Source: CAIJXB01 sp964439595 (GTDB lineage: Bacteria > Chlamydiota > Chlamydiia > Chlamydiales > Rhabdochlamydiaceae). Taken from it: a DNA stretch of 64,000 nucleotides. Below the pieces are notes generated by a model. The model was not told the origin of the DNA. It made no database searches and saw nothing but the letters and a program-made list of their open reading frames with translations. Below, in pieces: positions 17,011 through 25,083 of this stretch. The translations under genes were made by a program, and so were the position numbers. The DNA lies in contig CAYTOK010000011.1 of NCBI GenBank assembly GCA_964439595.1, positions 14,212-78,211 on the forward strand. Reading direction: 5' to 3'. Numbering within the stretch: position 1 is the stretch's first letter; the number at the start of each line of letters is the position of its first letter.

Positions 17011-18287
17011 GCTAAACTCAAAGAAAAAAGCTTAGAGCGAAGGGATTCTAAGGAAATTTTCTCTAAAATTTCCTCACAAAAACCCTGTATTAAAAGAGCT
17101 TGAGCTTCCTCTAAAGAAATCCCTCTTGTCCTTAGATATAGCAAGTGTTCTTCTTCTAATTGCGCAATCGTAGATCCATGCGATGCTTTTACATCATCGG
17201 CAAATATCTCTAAGTTGGGTTTAGAAAAAGCCATGGAAAGATCTGAAAGAACCAAGTTTTTATTTAATTGATATGCCTGTGTTTTTTGCGCAGTACGCTT
17301 CACGTAGATTTTACCCGTAAAGCTACTACGGCTCTTGGATAGAAGAATGTTTTTAAATAGCTGATGAGAGCGGCAGGAAGGGGCGCTATGCTCGATGTGC
17401 ACGTGCACATGAGCTTGCTTTACCCCTGTAAGAGGAGCAAGGCCTCTAAGCTCAACTTCTGCCATTTCTCCAAGTAAAGACACCTTGTAATCATGACGAA
17501 GAAGGTCTCCTCCAAAGGTCACAAGGTCAGATTTAAGAAAACTTCCTTTTTTTAAAGTAGCCCTAAAAAAAGAAAAACTTCCTCCTGCTGTCTCGAGTCC
17601 GCTGTGACAGCTATAAGAACAAATAGCTTTCTCTTCCAAAGCCAAATCGACAAAACCGTTATAAAACCTACTGTCTCCTTCTATAGAACTAACAAAAGAC
17701 GCTTCGGCTTGAGCTCCCATAAAAAGATGAATGCGAGGGTTACAAAAAGCTTCTTTTCCTGTTTGCAAGAATAAAAACTGGATAGGAGACTCTATTTTCA
17801 CCTTAGGAGGCACATAAATAAACAAACCATCAGAGGCTAAAGCTCCATTTAAAAGAGCTAAAGAATCTCCCTCTTCTTGCGTAAGAGTCTGTATGCGATG
17901 CTTAAGATAAGAACTATAAGAACCTGTTAAAGCACTGGAAAGAGGCATGATCACCGCCTGCTTTGGAATAGCATCTAAAGAAGATAACTCTTTAGAAAAG
18001 CAGCCATCAACAAATACAAAAGAAGAGTTAGAGCTTTCAGGAAGACGCAGCGTTTCTAATTGCGCTTCAACACTATTTTCCTTACCTACAAAAGAACCCT
18101 CGTATAATTTATTTAAAGGAACATATTGATAACTTTCCTGATTGCGGTCAGGAAGGCCTAGCCTCAAAAATTTCTCTTGAGATAGGTTCCTTAAAAAGGC
18201 CAAAGGACTTTCCTTATTTTGAAGCATAAGATCTTGCATAAGATCCAAAAAAGTGTTTTTGCCTACTCTCTCCAAGCACTCTCTCAT
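16998..18287 (-). CDS. sufD: SufD, Fe-S cluster scaffold partner
   Basis: The 429-residue protein has the SufB/SufD beta-helix region in its second half (about 200-410), with the family features NGFVDLALEEKAICSY, HDYKVSLLGEMAEVELRGL, and a C-terminal block VKASHGSTIAQLEEEHLLYLRTRGI whose His is a known cluster-site ligand region in SufD. The N-terminal 100 residues are poorly conserved, as usual. SufD forms the SufBC2D scaffold with the two genes upstream. The start overlaps the sufC stop (ATGA). Confidence 0.93.
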   Translation of the reverse strand: MRECLERVGKNTFLDLMQDLMLQNKESPLAFLRNLSQEKFLRLGLPDRNQESYQYVPLNKLYEGSFVGKENSVEAQLETLRLPESSNSSFVFVDGCFSKELSSLDAIPKQAVIMPLSSALTGSYSSYLKHRIQTLTQEEGDSLALLNGALASDGLFIYVPPKVKIESPIQFLFLQTGKEAFCNPRIHLFMGAQAEASFVSSIEGDSRFYNGFVDLALEEKAICSYSCHSGLETAGGSFSFFRATLKKGSFLKSDLVTFGGDLLRHDYKVSLLGEMAEVELRGLAPLTGVKQAHVHVHIEHSAPSCRSHQLFKNILLSKSRSSFTGKIYVKRTAQKTQAYQLNKNLVLSDLSMAFSKPNLEIFADDVKASHGSTIAQLEEEHLLYLRTRGISLEEAQALLIQGFCEEILEKISLESLRSKLFSLSLACLK

Positions 18288-19051
18288 GAAAACACCTTAG
18301 TCTCTTCTAAGGAAGATCTGAACTGCTCATATCCATTTGATTCCAACTGTAGCGCTAAACTCGCATCTCCGGATTGCACAATTCTTCCATCAACTAGCAC
18401 ATGAACAAAATCAGGATGAATGTAGTCTAATAATCTTTGATAGTGAGTAATTAAAAGAAGCGACTTTTCCGGGCTCATAAACCTATTTACGCCTTCTGCT
18501 ACTACTTTCATGGCATCTATATCAAGACCGGAATCCGTTTCATCTAGAATTGCTAAAAAGGGATCTAATAAAGACATTTGCAAGATTTCATTGCGTTTTT
18601 TTTCTCCTCCGGAAAACCCCTCATTTACATTTCGGCATACAAATTCCTTACTGACCTGAACAAGAGCCATTTTCTCTTGTAATATCTTATCAAATTCTTC
18701 TTGTTCAAGGGGTTGCTTCCCCTCAAACTTTCTTTTCGCATTTAAAGAAGCAAATAAAAAAGTAGAGTTGGTAATACCTGGGATTTCTACAGGGTATTGA
18801 AAACCCATAAAAAGACCTCTATGAGCTCTTTCTTCCGGCTCCAAATCTAAAATGTTCTCCCCTTGAAAAAGAACTTCCCCCTGGATAATCTCATAAGCAG
18901 GATCCCCAGCTAAAACCTTTGCCAAAGTAGACTTACCAGCTCCATTAGGTCCCATAATAGCATGAATCTCCCCTGGAGCTATTTTCAAAGAAAGGCCTTT
19001 TAAAATAATCTTACCCTCGGTAGAAACCGTTATATTTTTAATCTCTAACAT
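18284..19051 (-). CDS. sufC: SufC, ABC-type ATPase of the Fe-S scaffold
   Basis: I choose the ATG at 19051 (255 residues) because AAAGGAG lies six bases upstream; the longer frame needs a TTG inside the intergenic gap. Walker A is GPNGAGKST at residues 34-42, the ABC signature is SGGEKKRNEILQ, and Walker B plus catalytic Glu is AILDETDSGLD. The length and the KKRNEI variant of the signature are typical of SufC. It drives conformational change in SufBD for cluster assembly. Spacing to sufB is 16 bp. Confidence 0.95.
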   Translation of the reverse strand: MLEIKNITVSTEGKIILKGLSLKIAPGEIHAIMGPNGAGKSTLAKVLAGDPAYEIIQGEVLFQGENILDLEPEERAHRGLFMGFQYPVEIPGITNSTFLFASLNAKRKFEGKQPLEQEEFDKILQEKMALVQVSKEFVCRNVNEGFSGGEKKRNEILQMSLLDPFLAILDETDSGLDIDAMKVVAEGVNRFMSPEKSLLLITHYQRLLDYIHPDFVHVLVDGRIVQSGDASLALQLESNGYEQFRSSLEETKVFS

Positions 19052-19067
19052 CCCCATCTCCTTTAAG

Positions 19068-20519
19068 TTACCCAACTGAGTGTTCTAATTTTAAAGCAAG
19101 TAACTTTTGCGCCTCTACAGCAAACTCTAATGGAAGTTCTTTAATAACCTCCTTGCAAAAACCACTTAAAATCATGTGTATCGCATCTTCTTTAGAAATC
19201 CCTCTAGCTTGAAGATAAAATAACTGCTCTTCACTCATCTTAGAAGTCGAAGCTTCGTGTTCTACCGCGCTTGAAGCGTTAGCTACTTCAATGTATGGAA
19301 AAGTATTTGCTGAACAAAGATCCCCTACAAGCATAGAGTCACACTGTGTATAGTTACGACTTTTAGTAGCTTTAGGAGCTACTTTAACAAGTCCTCTATA
19401 CGTATTATGTGAATGGTCTGCCGATATACCCTTAGAAATAATTGTAGACCTAGTACCCTTACCAAGATGTATCATCTTAGTACCTGTATCGGCTTGCATG
19501 TATCCATTTGTCAAAGCAACAGAATAAAATTCACCGATGGAGCCATCCCCCTGTAAAATACAGCTAGGGTACTTCCAGGTGATGGCAGCGCCGGCCTCCA
19601 CCTGAGTCCAAGAGATTTTAGATTTAAACCCTTGGCATCTTCCTCTTTTCGTTACGAAATTAAAAACACCACCTTTTCCGGTTTTCGGGTCCCCTGCGTA
19701 CCAATTTTGAACGGTAGAATATTTAATTTCTGCTCTATCAAAAGCTACTAATTCAACAACAGCGGCGTGTAATTGGTTGTTATCATAAGAAGGCGCCGTA
19801 CATCCTTCAAGGTAGCTAACATAAGAGTCTTCTTCTGCAATAATAAGAGTTCTTTCAAACTGTCCACTTTTTTTATCGTTGATTCTAAAATAGGTGGAAA
19901 GTTCCATTGGAGATCTAACTCCTTTAGGAATATACACAAAAGAGCCGTCAGAAAAAACTGCCGAATTAAGAGCGGAAAAATAGTTATCACCCGGAGGCAC
20001 CACGCTACCTAAATACTTCTCTAAAAGCTCTGGATACCTTTCTACAGCCTCTGAAATAGAGCAAAGAACAACGCCAGCTTCCTGCAAAGTTTTTTGAAAA
20101 GTCGTCCCTATAGAAACAGAGTCAAATACCACATCAATAGCTACATTTGTTAAGCGCTTTTGCTCATCAAGAGGAACCCCTAGCTTAGCAAATGTTTTTA
20201 ACAGCTCAGGATCTACCTGATCCAAGCTATCCAATTTTTGTTTTCTCTTTGGGGTGGAATAGTAAGAAATAGCTTGAAAATCAATAGGAGGGATATTGAG
20301 GTTAGCCCAACAAGGCTCTTCCATCTCAAGCCATCTTCGATATGCTTTTAAACGAAATTCCAGCAAAAATGCAGGTTCGTTTTTCTTTGCAGAGATAGCT
20401 CTCACCACTTCTTCACTAAGCCCCGGAGGGAAGCTTTCTGTTTCTATTTCAGTCGAAAAACCATACTTGTATTCTGTGGACTGAAACTCAGACTGTACTA
20501 ATACTTCTTCTACCGACAT
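19068..20519 (-). CDS. sufB: SufB, Fe-S cluster scaffold
   Basis: This is the first gene of the operon. I start at ATG 20519 (MSVEEV), giving 483 residues, the normal SufB length. The family core is clear: EAVERYPELLEKYLGSVVPPGDNYF, the basic-region block NVAI..., FVTKRGRCQGFKSKISWTQVEAGAAITWKYPSC, and the C-terminal block DSMLVGDLCSANTFPYIEVAN...HEASTSKM, which includes the cysteine region implicated in cluster building. The sufB-C-D-S order is the one found in Chlamydiaceae. No Fe-S sensing repressor gene is adjacent. Confidence 0.95.
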   Translation of the reverse strand: MSVEEVLVQSEFQSTEYKYGFSTEIETESFPPGLSEEVVRAISAKKNEPAFLLEFRLKAYRRWLEMEEPCWANLNIPPIDFQAISYYSTPKRKQKLDSLDQVDPELLKTFAKLGVPLDEQKRLTNVAIDVVFDSVSIGTTFQKTLQEAGVVLCSISEAVERYPELLEKYLGSVVPPGDNYFSALNSAVFSDGSFVYIPKGVRSPMELSTYFRINDKKSGQFERTLIIAEEDSYVSYLEGCTAPSYDNNQLHAAVVELVAFDRAEIKYSTVQNWYAGDPKTGKGGVFNFVTKRGRCQGFKSKISWTQVEAGAAITWKYPSCILQGDGSIGEFYSVALTNGYMQADTGTKMIHLGKGTRSTIISKGISADHSHNTYRGLVKVAPKATKSRNYTQCDSMLVGDLCSANTFPYIEVANASSAVEHEASTSKMSEEQLFYLQARGISKEDAIHMILSGFCKEVIKELPLEFAVEAQKLLALKLEHSVG

Positions 20520-20594
20520 CCGTCTACTCAAAAAAAAATTCCGATTCGACGTACATAATACCAAAAGGAAGATTATAAAGATATCCTTGTCCTA

Positions 20595-21350
20595 TTAAAT
20601 AGAAAAAAGAATCTCTGATTTAAGATGTTTTTCAGCTAAAATAAGATGCTCTAATAGATCAATTCCTATAGAACTTTCTTGAGTTTCGTGAACTTTTATT
20701 TTTAACCCGTAATGCAAAAACCGCAGCTGCTCAAGCATTTCCGATTCCTCTATCTCACAAGACTTCATGGAAGAAATTTTTTTAAGTGCATTTTCTGCAT
20801 ACGCATACAATCCAATATGCTTAAAATATTTTGCTACCTTCCCTCCGTCTCTATGATAAGGGATCGGGCTTCTAGAAAAATATAAAGCATGCCCTTTACT
20901 ATCACAAACAACCTTACAAAGGTTGGGATCTGAAACCTTATCAAATTCAAGCTCTTGCTTTAAAGTCCAGACATCCGCAGATTCTGTTTCACAAGACTGC
21001 AAAAGATCTTGAATAGCTCTTAGGGAAAGAAATGGCTCGTCCCCTTGCCAGTTAACCCAAATATCCCCTTGCAAAAGATTTTTTTGTTGTAACTCTATAA
21101 GGCGCTCCGTGCCATTTTGACATGTCTCTGCAGTGAAAAAATAGCGGGCCCCAAAAGACTCTGCTATAGACGCTACTTCTTGAGAGTCAATAGCAAGCGC
21201 CACTTCATCAAAAAAAGGCACCCTACAGGCAGCCTCCCAAGTTCTTTGAATCAAAGGCTTCCCTCCCAAAGGAGCTAACACCTTACCAGGGAACCTGGTT
21301 GACTTAAGCCTTGCAGGGATAATGCAAATTATTTTTTTATTTCCAATCAT
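20595..21350 (-). CDS. kdsB: KdsB, CMP-KDO synthetase (3-deoxy-manno-octulosonate cytidylyltransferase)
   Basis: The enzyme activates KDO with CTP for lipid A-core LPS synthesis in the cytoplasm. The 251 residues match family length. Diagnostic blocks are the nucleotide-binding IIPARLKSTRFPGKVL at the N terminus, ALAIDSQEVA, QNGTERL, WVNWQGDEPF (the metal-binding DEP region), and YFSRSPIPYHRDG followed by KHIGLYAYAENAL. It lies 75 bp upstream of sufB on the same strand and may share a transcript with it. It shows that the organism makes KDO-containing LPS. Confidence 0.95.
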   Translation of the reverse strand: MIGNKKIICIIPARLKSTRFPGKVLAPLGGKPLIQRTWEAACRVPFFDEVALAIDSQEVASIAESFGARYFFTAETCQNGTERLIELQQKNLLQGDIWVNWQGDEPFLSLRAIQDLLQSCETESADVWTLKQELEFDKVSDPNLCKVVCDSKGHALYFSRSPIPYHRDGGKVAKYFKHIGLYAYAENALKKISSMKSCEIEESEMLEQLRFLHYGLKIKVHETQESSIGIDLLEHLILAEKHLKSEILFSI

Positions 21351-21395
21351 GCTCTAATCATACCAAATGCCGATTTACTACACATAACTTTTTTA

Positions 21396-22751
21396 CTACG
21401 GTCTGCAATACCTCAAATTACGAGTCCTACCAGTGCGCCGAATCAACCCCTTCTCAACAAGCATATTAAGCCATCTTTGCGCAGTAGCCCGAGAAATAGA
21501 AAATTTATTCATTACATCCTGCGTCGTAATTTCATTTTGCAAATAAAATAAAGAGAGCACATCCTCTGCAGTTTGCACTTTATTAAAAGTCTTCTTAGCG
21601 GAGACTCTTGGTAAAATACATTTTATAAAATTTGCTCCTTCAATAATCTGAGGCTTTTCAAGACCCAACTCTTCATAATTTTTAAAAATATTAATAAATC
21701 CAGTTCCCATTTTTTCCACAAGTCCCATTTCTCGAAAAACCTTGCAAATAGCCGGATTACGCAAATAGGTTAGCCCTTCCAATAACTGATCTTGCTCAAT
21801 AGGCCCTGGAAAATTCCCAGGGCTAAAAAACTCCAAACGATCATCATAAATAGCAATTTTTGACGGAGCTGATATATGATAATTTCGATGTATTAATAAA
21901 TTCAATAAAGCCTCTCTAAACGCCACTTCAGGTATTTCCAATTTTTCCTCTCTGACAAGTCCTTTAATAGAAAATGCCTTAGAAAGACGGTTAAAAATAA
22001 AATGATGAGCTTGCTGAAATTGATTTAAAAGAGTTCCTTCACAATCTATCGAAGCAATAGCCTCCCTCCCTTCTATTCCCTGAAAATGCGTCACAATAAT
22101 CATAGCTTCCGATAAAAAGAATTGAGGAGATTTTCCAAAATGCAATATACCCGCATAAGTAGGAAAAAGTTCAGAGTGCTCTTCGACAGCTAACGAATAA
22201 GACCGTAAAACATCCCTGGTTACTTTTGCAGAGGCTTGATTCTTTCTTCCGTTAAGGAAATTTTGCACTAATTGATCATCAAGGACATCGATGTTAGCCT
22301 TGTAAACCGGCAACTTTTCAAAATCTATTCCTCGAGATTGCCATTTTAATTCTTCAGTCATAAAGGAATTAGCACGCACCGTACTACTACCAACACGAAC
22401 ATACGTTCCTTTTTCTATGCCTTCTGACTTTCTAAAATAAGGTTTATTCATTCCTGACGAAACGGAAATTATAAATACAACCTTATCTCCAAATGTTTGA
22501 GTAGCAACTAGGGGAATGATCGGGGGATAACATGCTTCATAAATAATATTATCTACAACCTCAAACAGTTTATCTATTTGATCTTCAGAAAGCCCCACCA
22601 CGACTCGGTTATCATCAACACCAAGTATAAGGCGGCCCCCCTTCTGATTGCAAAATCCGATAATTGTTTTAATAATTTGTTCGTTTTTCGGTATTTCTCT
22701 TTTAAATTCCAATAAAGCGGACTCAGACTCCGGATAGCGCAATACACTCAT
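21396..22751 (-). CDS. AlbA_2/Schlafen-type ATP-binding regulator with C-terminal winged helix
   Basis: ATG 22751 is chosen over the longer frame because GAGGAG sits six bases upstream; this gives 451 residues. Domains: AlbA_2/Slfn AAA-4-like region (about 6-125; ESALLEFKREIPKNEQIIK, GGRLILGVDDN, GTYVRVGSSTVRA), a middle region, a GHKL-like ATP-binding domain (about 275-390; REALLNLLIHRNY at 279-291 and KMGTGF near 347-352), and a winged helix at about 405-445 (SISRATAQRWLNMLVEKGLI). This is the COG2865 RecG-like transcriptional regulator type. The leader contains repeats that could be its own operator. It is common on accessory DNA and its target is unknown. Confidence 0.8.
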   Translation of the reverse strand: MSVLRYPESESALLEFKREIPKNEQIIKTIIGFCNQKGGRLILGVDDNRVVVGLSEDQIDKLFEVVDNIIYEACYPPIIPLVATQTFGDKVVFIISVSSGMNKPYFRKSEGIEKGTYVRVGSSTVRANSFMTEELKWQSRGIDFEKLPVYKANIDVLDDQLVQNFLNGRKNQASAKVTRDVLRSYSLAVEEHSELFPTYAGILHFGKSPQFFLSEAMIIVTHFQGIEGREAIASIDCEGTLLNQFQQAHHFIFNRLSKAFSIKGLVREEKLEIPEVAFREALLNLLIHRNYHISAPSKIAIYDDRLEFFSPGNFPGPIEQDQLLEGLTYLRNPAICKVFREMGLVEKMGTGFINIFKNYEELGLEKPQIIEGANFIKCILPRVSAKKTFNKVQTAEDVLSLFYLQNEITTQDVMNKFSISRATAQRWLNMLVEKGLIRRTGRTRNLRYCRP

Positions 22752-22754
22752 GTA

Positions 22755-22856
22755 TTTCTCCTCATTTGACTCATTTAACCTAATCATGCCTCAAATGAGT
22801 CAAATGAGTCAAATTAAATAAAAAATTCCAGTTATTTTCTCCTCATTTGACTCATT
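22755..22856. repeat. Duplicated leader with interleaved inverted copies of an AATGAGTCAAAT motif
   Basis: A 21-bp direct repeat (beginning TTTCTCCTCATTTGACTC) occurs exactly at 22755-22775 and 22836-22856. Between them, 22795-22815 carries two overlapping copies of the reverse-complement motif (AATGAGTCAAATGAGTCAAA). The left copy contains the Shine-Dalgarno of the AlbA-type regulator, so a protein bound there would block translation or transcription start. The right copy carries an equally good Shine-Dalgarno with no following start codon, which suggests duplication of the leader. It is a plausible autoregulatory operator array. Confidence 0.6.
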
Positions 22857-22917
22857 AACTTAATTGAACCACTCAAACAGGGAGGGCGGATCCAAAGCAA
22901 TTTTCTCTAATTAAATA

Positions 22918-24138
22918 TTAAGCATGAACTCGCGTATTTAAATATCTTCTATACTTTGGTAGCCACCAAAGGAAACAACCATAGGAAAAGGTCATAATAA
23001 GAACTAAAAATACAATGCTATTCATGCTAATGAATTCTTCTATCATGAGACTAACTACGTAAGTCGCAAGCATCTGTAAAACAGATGAAGTCAAACTGAC
23101 AACAGAAAGAGCCCTCCCCATATACTCATTAGAAACATTTTTCATAAGAATAGAATTTAAAATGATTTTTATAGAAGAGTTTGACAGCCCAAAGAAAAAA
23201 AATAGCGGAGAAGAAATCACAGCTTCTCGATTAAAAAATAAAAACAACAACGCAACCACTGCAACCGATAAACACATGTTGATAGAAGCCACGTGTGAAT
23301 ATTTTGAAAGAACGTATATGATAACTAATCCAGCTACGCTCCCTCCTACTCCATAGCTCATATTCATTATGCCGTACATGACTACATCCGCACTAAGATG
23401 CTGTGAAATATAATGAGGCATAACAATGTCCAGTGTTACAGCAGCAACGTAAGGCAGTACCATAATAACAGCAAAAATGAACATCCATATATGAGATTTC
23501 AAGTACAGCAAACCCTGTGAATATTTATGCCTAATCCGATCTTTAGCAGCTTTATACACAAGGGACTGATGCTCTATGTTATAGAGCAAAATATTAGAAA
23601 TGAAAAAAGAAAACACCTCCATCCCTAAAATCACTTTCATCCCGAATAAGTTATAAAATACCCCTGTCAATAAGGCAGCTATAAGCATGCTAACTTGTAT
23701 GCTCACTTCTATAAAAGACTGCCATTTCACCACATCTTTTTGCTCTATAAGCTCTTGCATAAAGGCTCTTGATGCCGACATATAGACATGGAGACCTAAC
23801 CCCCCTACAAAAGCTAACATATAGGCAAAAATTACATTAAATTGGTTGTACGACATTAAACAAATTATTACAGATATGAAGAGAGCTCTCAAAAAATTAG
23901 AAAAAACAAGAATAGACTTTCTATTAAAATGATCTGAAATGACCCCTGCAAAAAAAGCAGCTATTATCCCTCCCAAAATACCTAAAAACATCACAATGCC
24001 AACAGCATTACTATCTCCTGTTTTCTGGAGGACAAACCAATTTAAACTAATAAATGACATCCCAGAGCCAAACTGAGAAACAACATCGCAAAGTAAATAT
24101 TTTCTAATATTGTTTTTTCTCACTGACATAGCTTTCAT
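22918..24138 (-). CDS. MFS transporter, probable exporter
   Basis: The 406-residue polytopic protein has about 12 hydrophobic segments and no signal peptide. The N-terminal half shows the MFS loop 2-3 motif in the form GVISDHFNRKSILVFSN, typical of the MFS_3 / EntS-like drug or metabolite exporter branch. A short basic loop (about 205-215) divides the two six-helix halves. Substrate cannot be told. It stands alone on the minus strand between the AlbA-type regulator and the RHS locus, separated from both by more than 150 bp, so control by the regulator is only a possibility. Confidence 0.75.
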   Translation of the reverse strand: MKAMSVRKNNIRKYLLCDVVSQFGSGMSFISLNWFVLQKTGDSNAVGIVMFLGILGGIIAAFFAGVISDHFNRKSILVFSNFLRALFISVIICLMSYNQFNVIFAYMLAFVGGLGLHVYMSASRAFMQELIEQKDVVKWQSFIEVSIQVSMLIAALLTGVFYNLFGMKVILGMEVFSFFISNILLYNIEHQSLVYKAAKDRIRHKYSQGLLYLKSHIWMFIFAVIMVLPYVAAVTLDIVMPHYISQHLSADVVMYGIMNMSYGVGGSVAGLVIIYVLSKYSHVASINMCLSVAVVALLFLFFNREAVISSPLFFFFGLSNSSIKIILNSILMKNVSNEYMGRALSVVSLTSSVLQMLATYVVSLMIEEFISMNSIVFLVLIMTFSYGCFLWWLPKYRRYLNTRVHA

Positions 24139-24525
24139 AAGATATTACATCTCCAAAATAAAGCTCTACTTTAACTATTTGTGATTTTTTAAAACAGAAA
24201 GATTTGAGGCGCCAAATTCGGAGTCCTATCCGAAAATGGCGGCCAATTTCGGAATTAGAGCCCTATTTTCCCCTATTTTTTTGAATAAACCCCAAAAATG
24301 AACGCCATTTCCGGAGTGAACTCCGAGATAAATTAACCTAAAAAGACTGTAAAATCCGATTATTTAGAAAAACAAAACTTTCAAAGTTATTTACAGAGAA
24401 AACAAGAATTTCAACTCTCATATAGATAGGTATTTTACACCCACAAAACAATTATCGAATACCGGTAAGCTGTATATCACATTCTTAAGACGAGCCTCAA
24501 ACAAAGTCTCTTCATCAAGATTCCC
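24139..24525. other. 387-bp intergenic region with short dispersed repeats
   Basis: There is no gene. Its left half contains three related 15-mers on the plus strand (24210-24224, 24241-24255, 24303-24317) and a tight palindrome at 24312-24325 (CGGAGT-GA-ACTCCG). The right half is featureless AT-rich sequence leading to the end of the small gene at 24526. Confidence 0.5.
24210..24325 (+). repeat. Three imperfect 15-bp repeats spaced 31 and 62 bp, ending in a palindrome
   Basis: The copies are CGCCAAATTCGGAGT (24210), GGCCAATTTCGGAAT (24241) and CGCCATTTCCGGAGT (24303). The offset between starts is 31 and then 62, twice 31, so they fall on the same helical face. The third copy forms half of a CGGAGT/ACTCCG palindrome. 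They are GC-richer than the surroundings and lie upstream of the MFS gene. They might be binding sites; no other copy was noticed in the window. Confidence 0.4.
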
Positions 24526-25083
24526 TTAAAGGGCAACCTTCTTTTCTGTAGCCCTCTGCTCCTCTACTATCTTTAAAGCTTCTGCATATGGCTCTTTATG
24601 AATTACTACATAGGGTTTATTCCCAGGTTGATCCAGCGAGTAATCCACCACACCTTTTGTTACACCAAAACAAGCTATTTTATCAAAAGGAACACTGTGC
24701 CCATCAGGCTCTTTACTCCAAATGCTAATATCAACGCCTTCAACCGTAAAGGGATAGTTGTGCAAATAAGGCCTTACCTTTTTATCATTGTTAATAGCTG
24801 ACAAATATTCCTGTGTTGCACTCACCAACAAGTCCCTTGCTTTCCCCTCATCAACTTCTTCAAAATATTGAAAACTCATAGACATATGATAAATATCACC
24901 CATCATCCCCCCGCCAGTCCCAATACAAAGTAATCCCAACTCTTTTTGCAATTTCTTTGCCGTTCTAGCTGTAATCCTATCTGCTATACGTTCATAATTT
25001 TCATCTTCAATTGTAGCACTAAACATTCCACAAGATATACATACAACAAATAAGCTTAACATAGCCAAAATACAATACTTCAC
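24526..25083 (-). CDS. Small exported protein coupled to the RHS gene
   Basis: The 185-residue protein starts at a GTG (25083) that overlaps the RHS stop codon (GTGA), so it is translated only after the RHS protein. An N-terminal hydrophobic leader (about 1-20, LSLFVVCISCG) may be a signal peptide or a non-canonical lipobox with Cys at about residue 18. The mature part contains RIADRITARTAKKLQKE, IGTGGGMMGDIYHMSMSFQYF and YLSAINNDKKVRPYLHNYPF, blocks I associate with a family of small chlamydial exported proteins of unknown function. Position suggests an immunity or chaperone partner for the RHS C-terminal domain, but family members may also occur alone. Function not assigned. Confidence 0.6.
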   Translation of the reverse strand: MKYCILAMLSLFVVCISCGMFSATIEDENYERIADRITARTAKKLQKELGLLCIGTGGGMMGDIYHMSMSFQYFEEVDEGKARDLLVSATQEYLSAINNDKKVRPYLHNYPFTVEGVDISIWSKEPDGHSVPFDKIACFGVTKGVVDYSLDQPGNKPYVVIHKEPYAEALKIVEEQRATEKKVAL

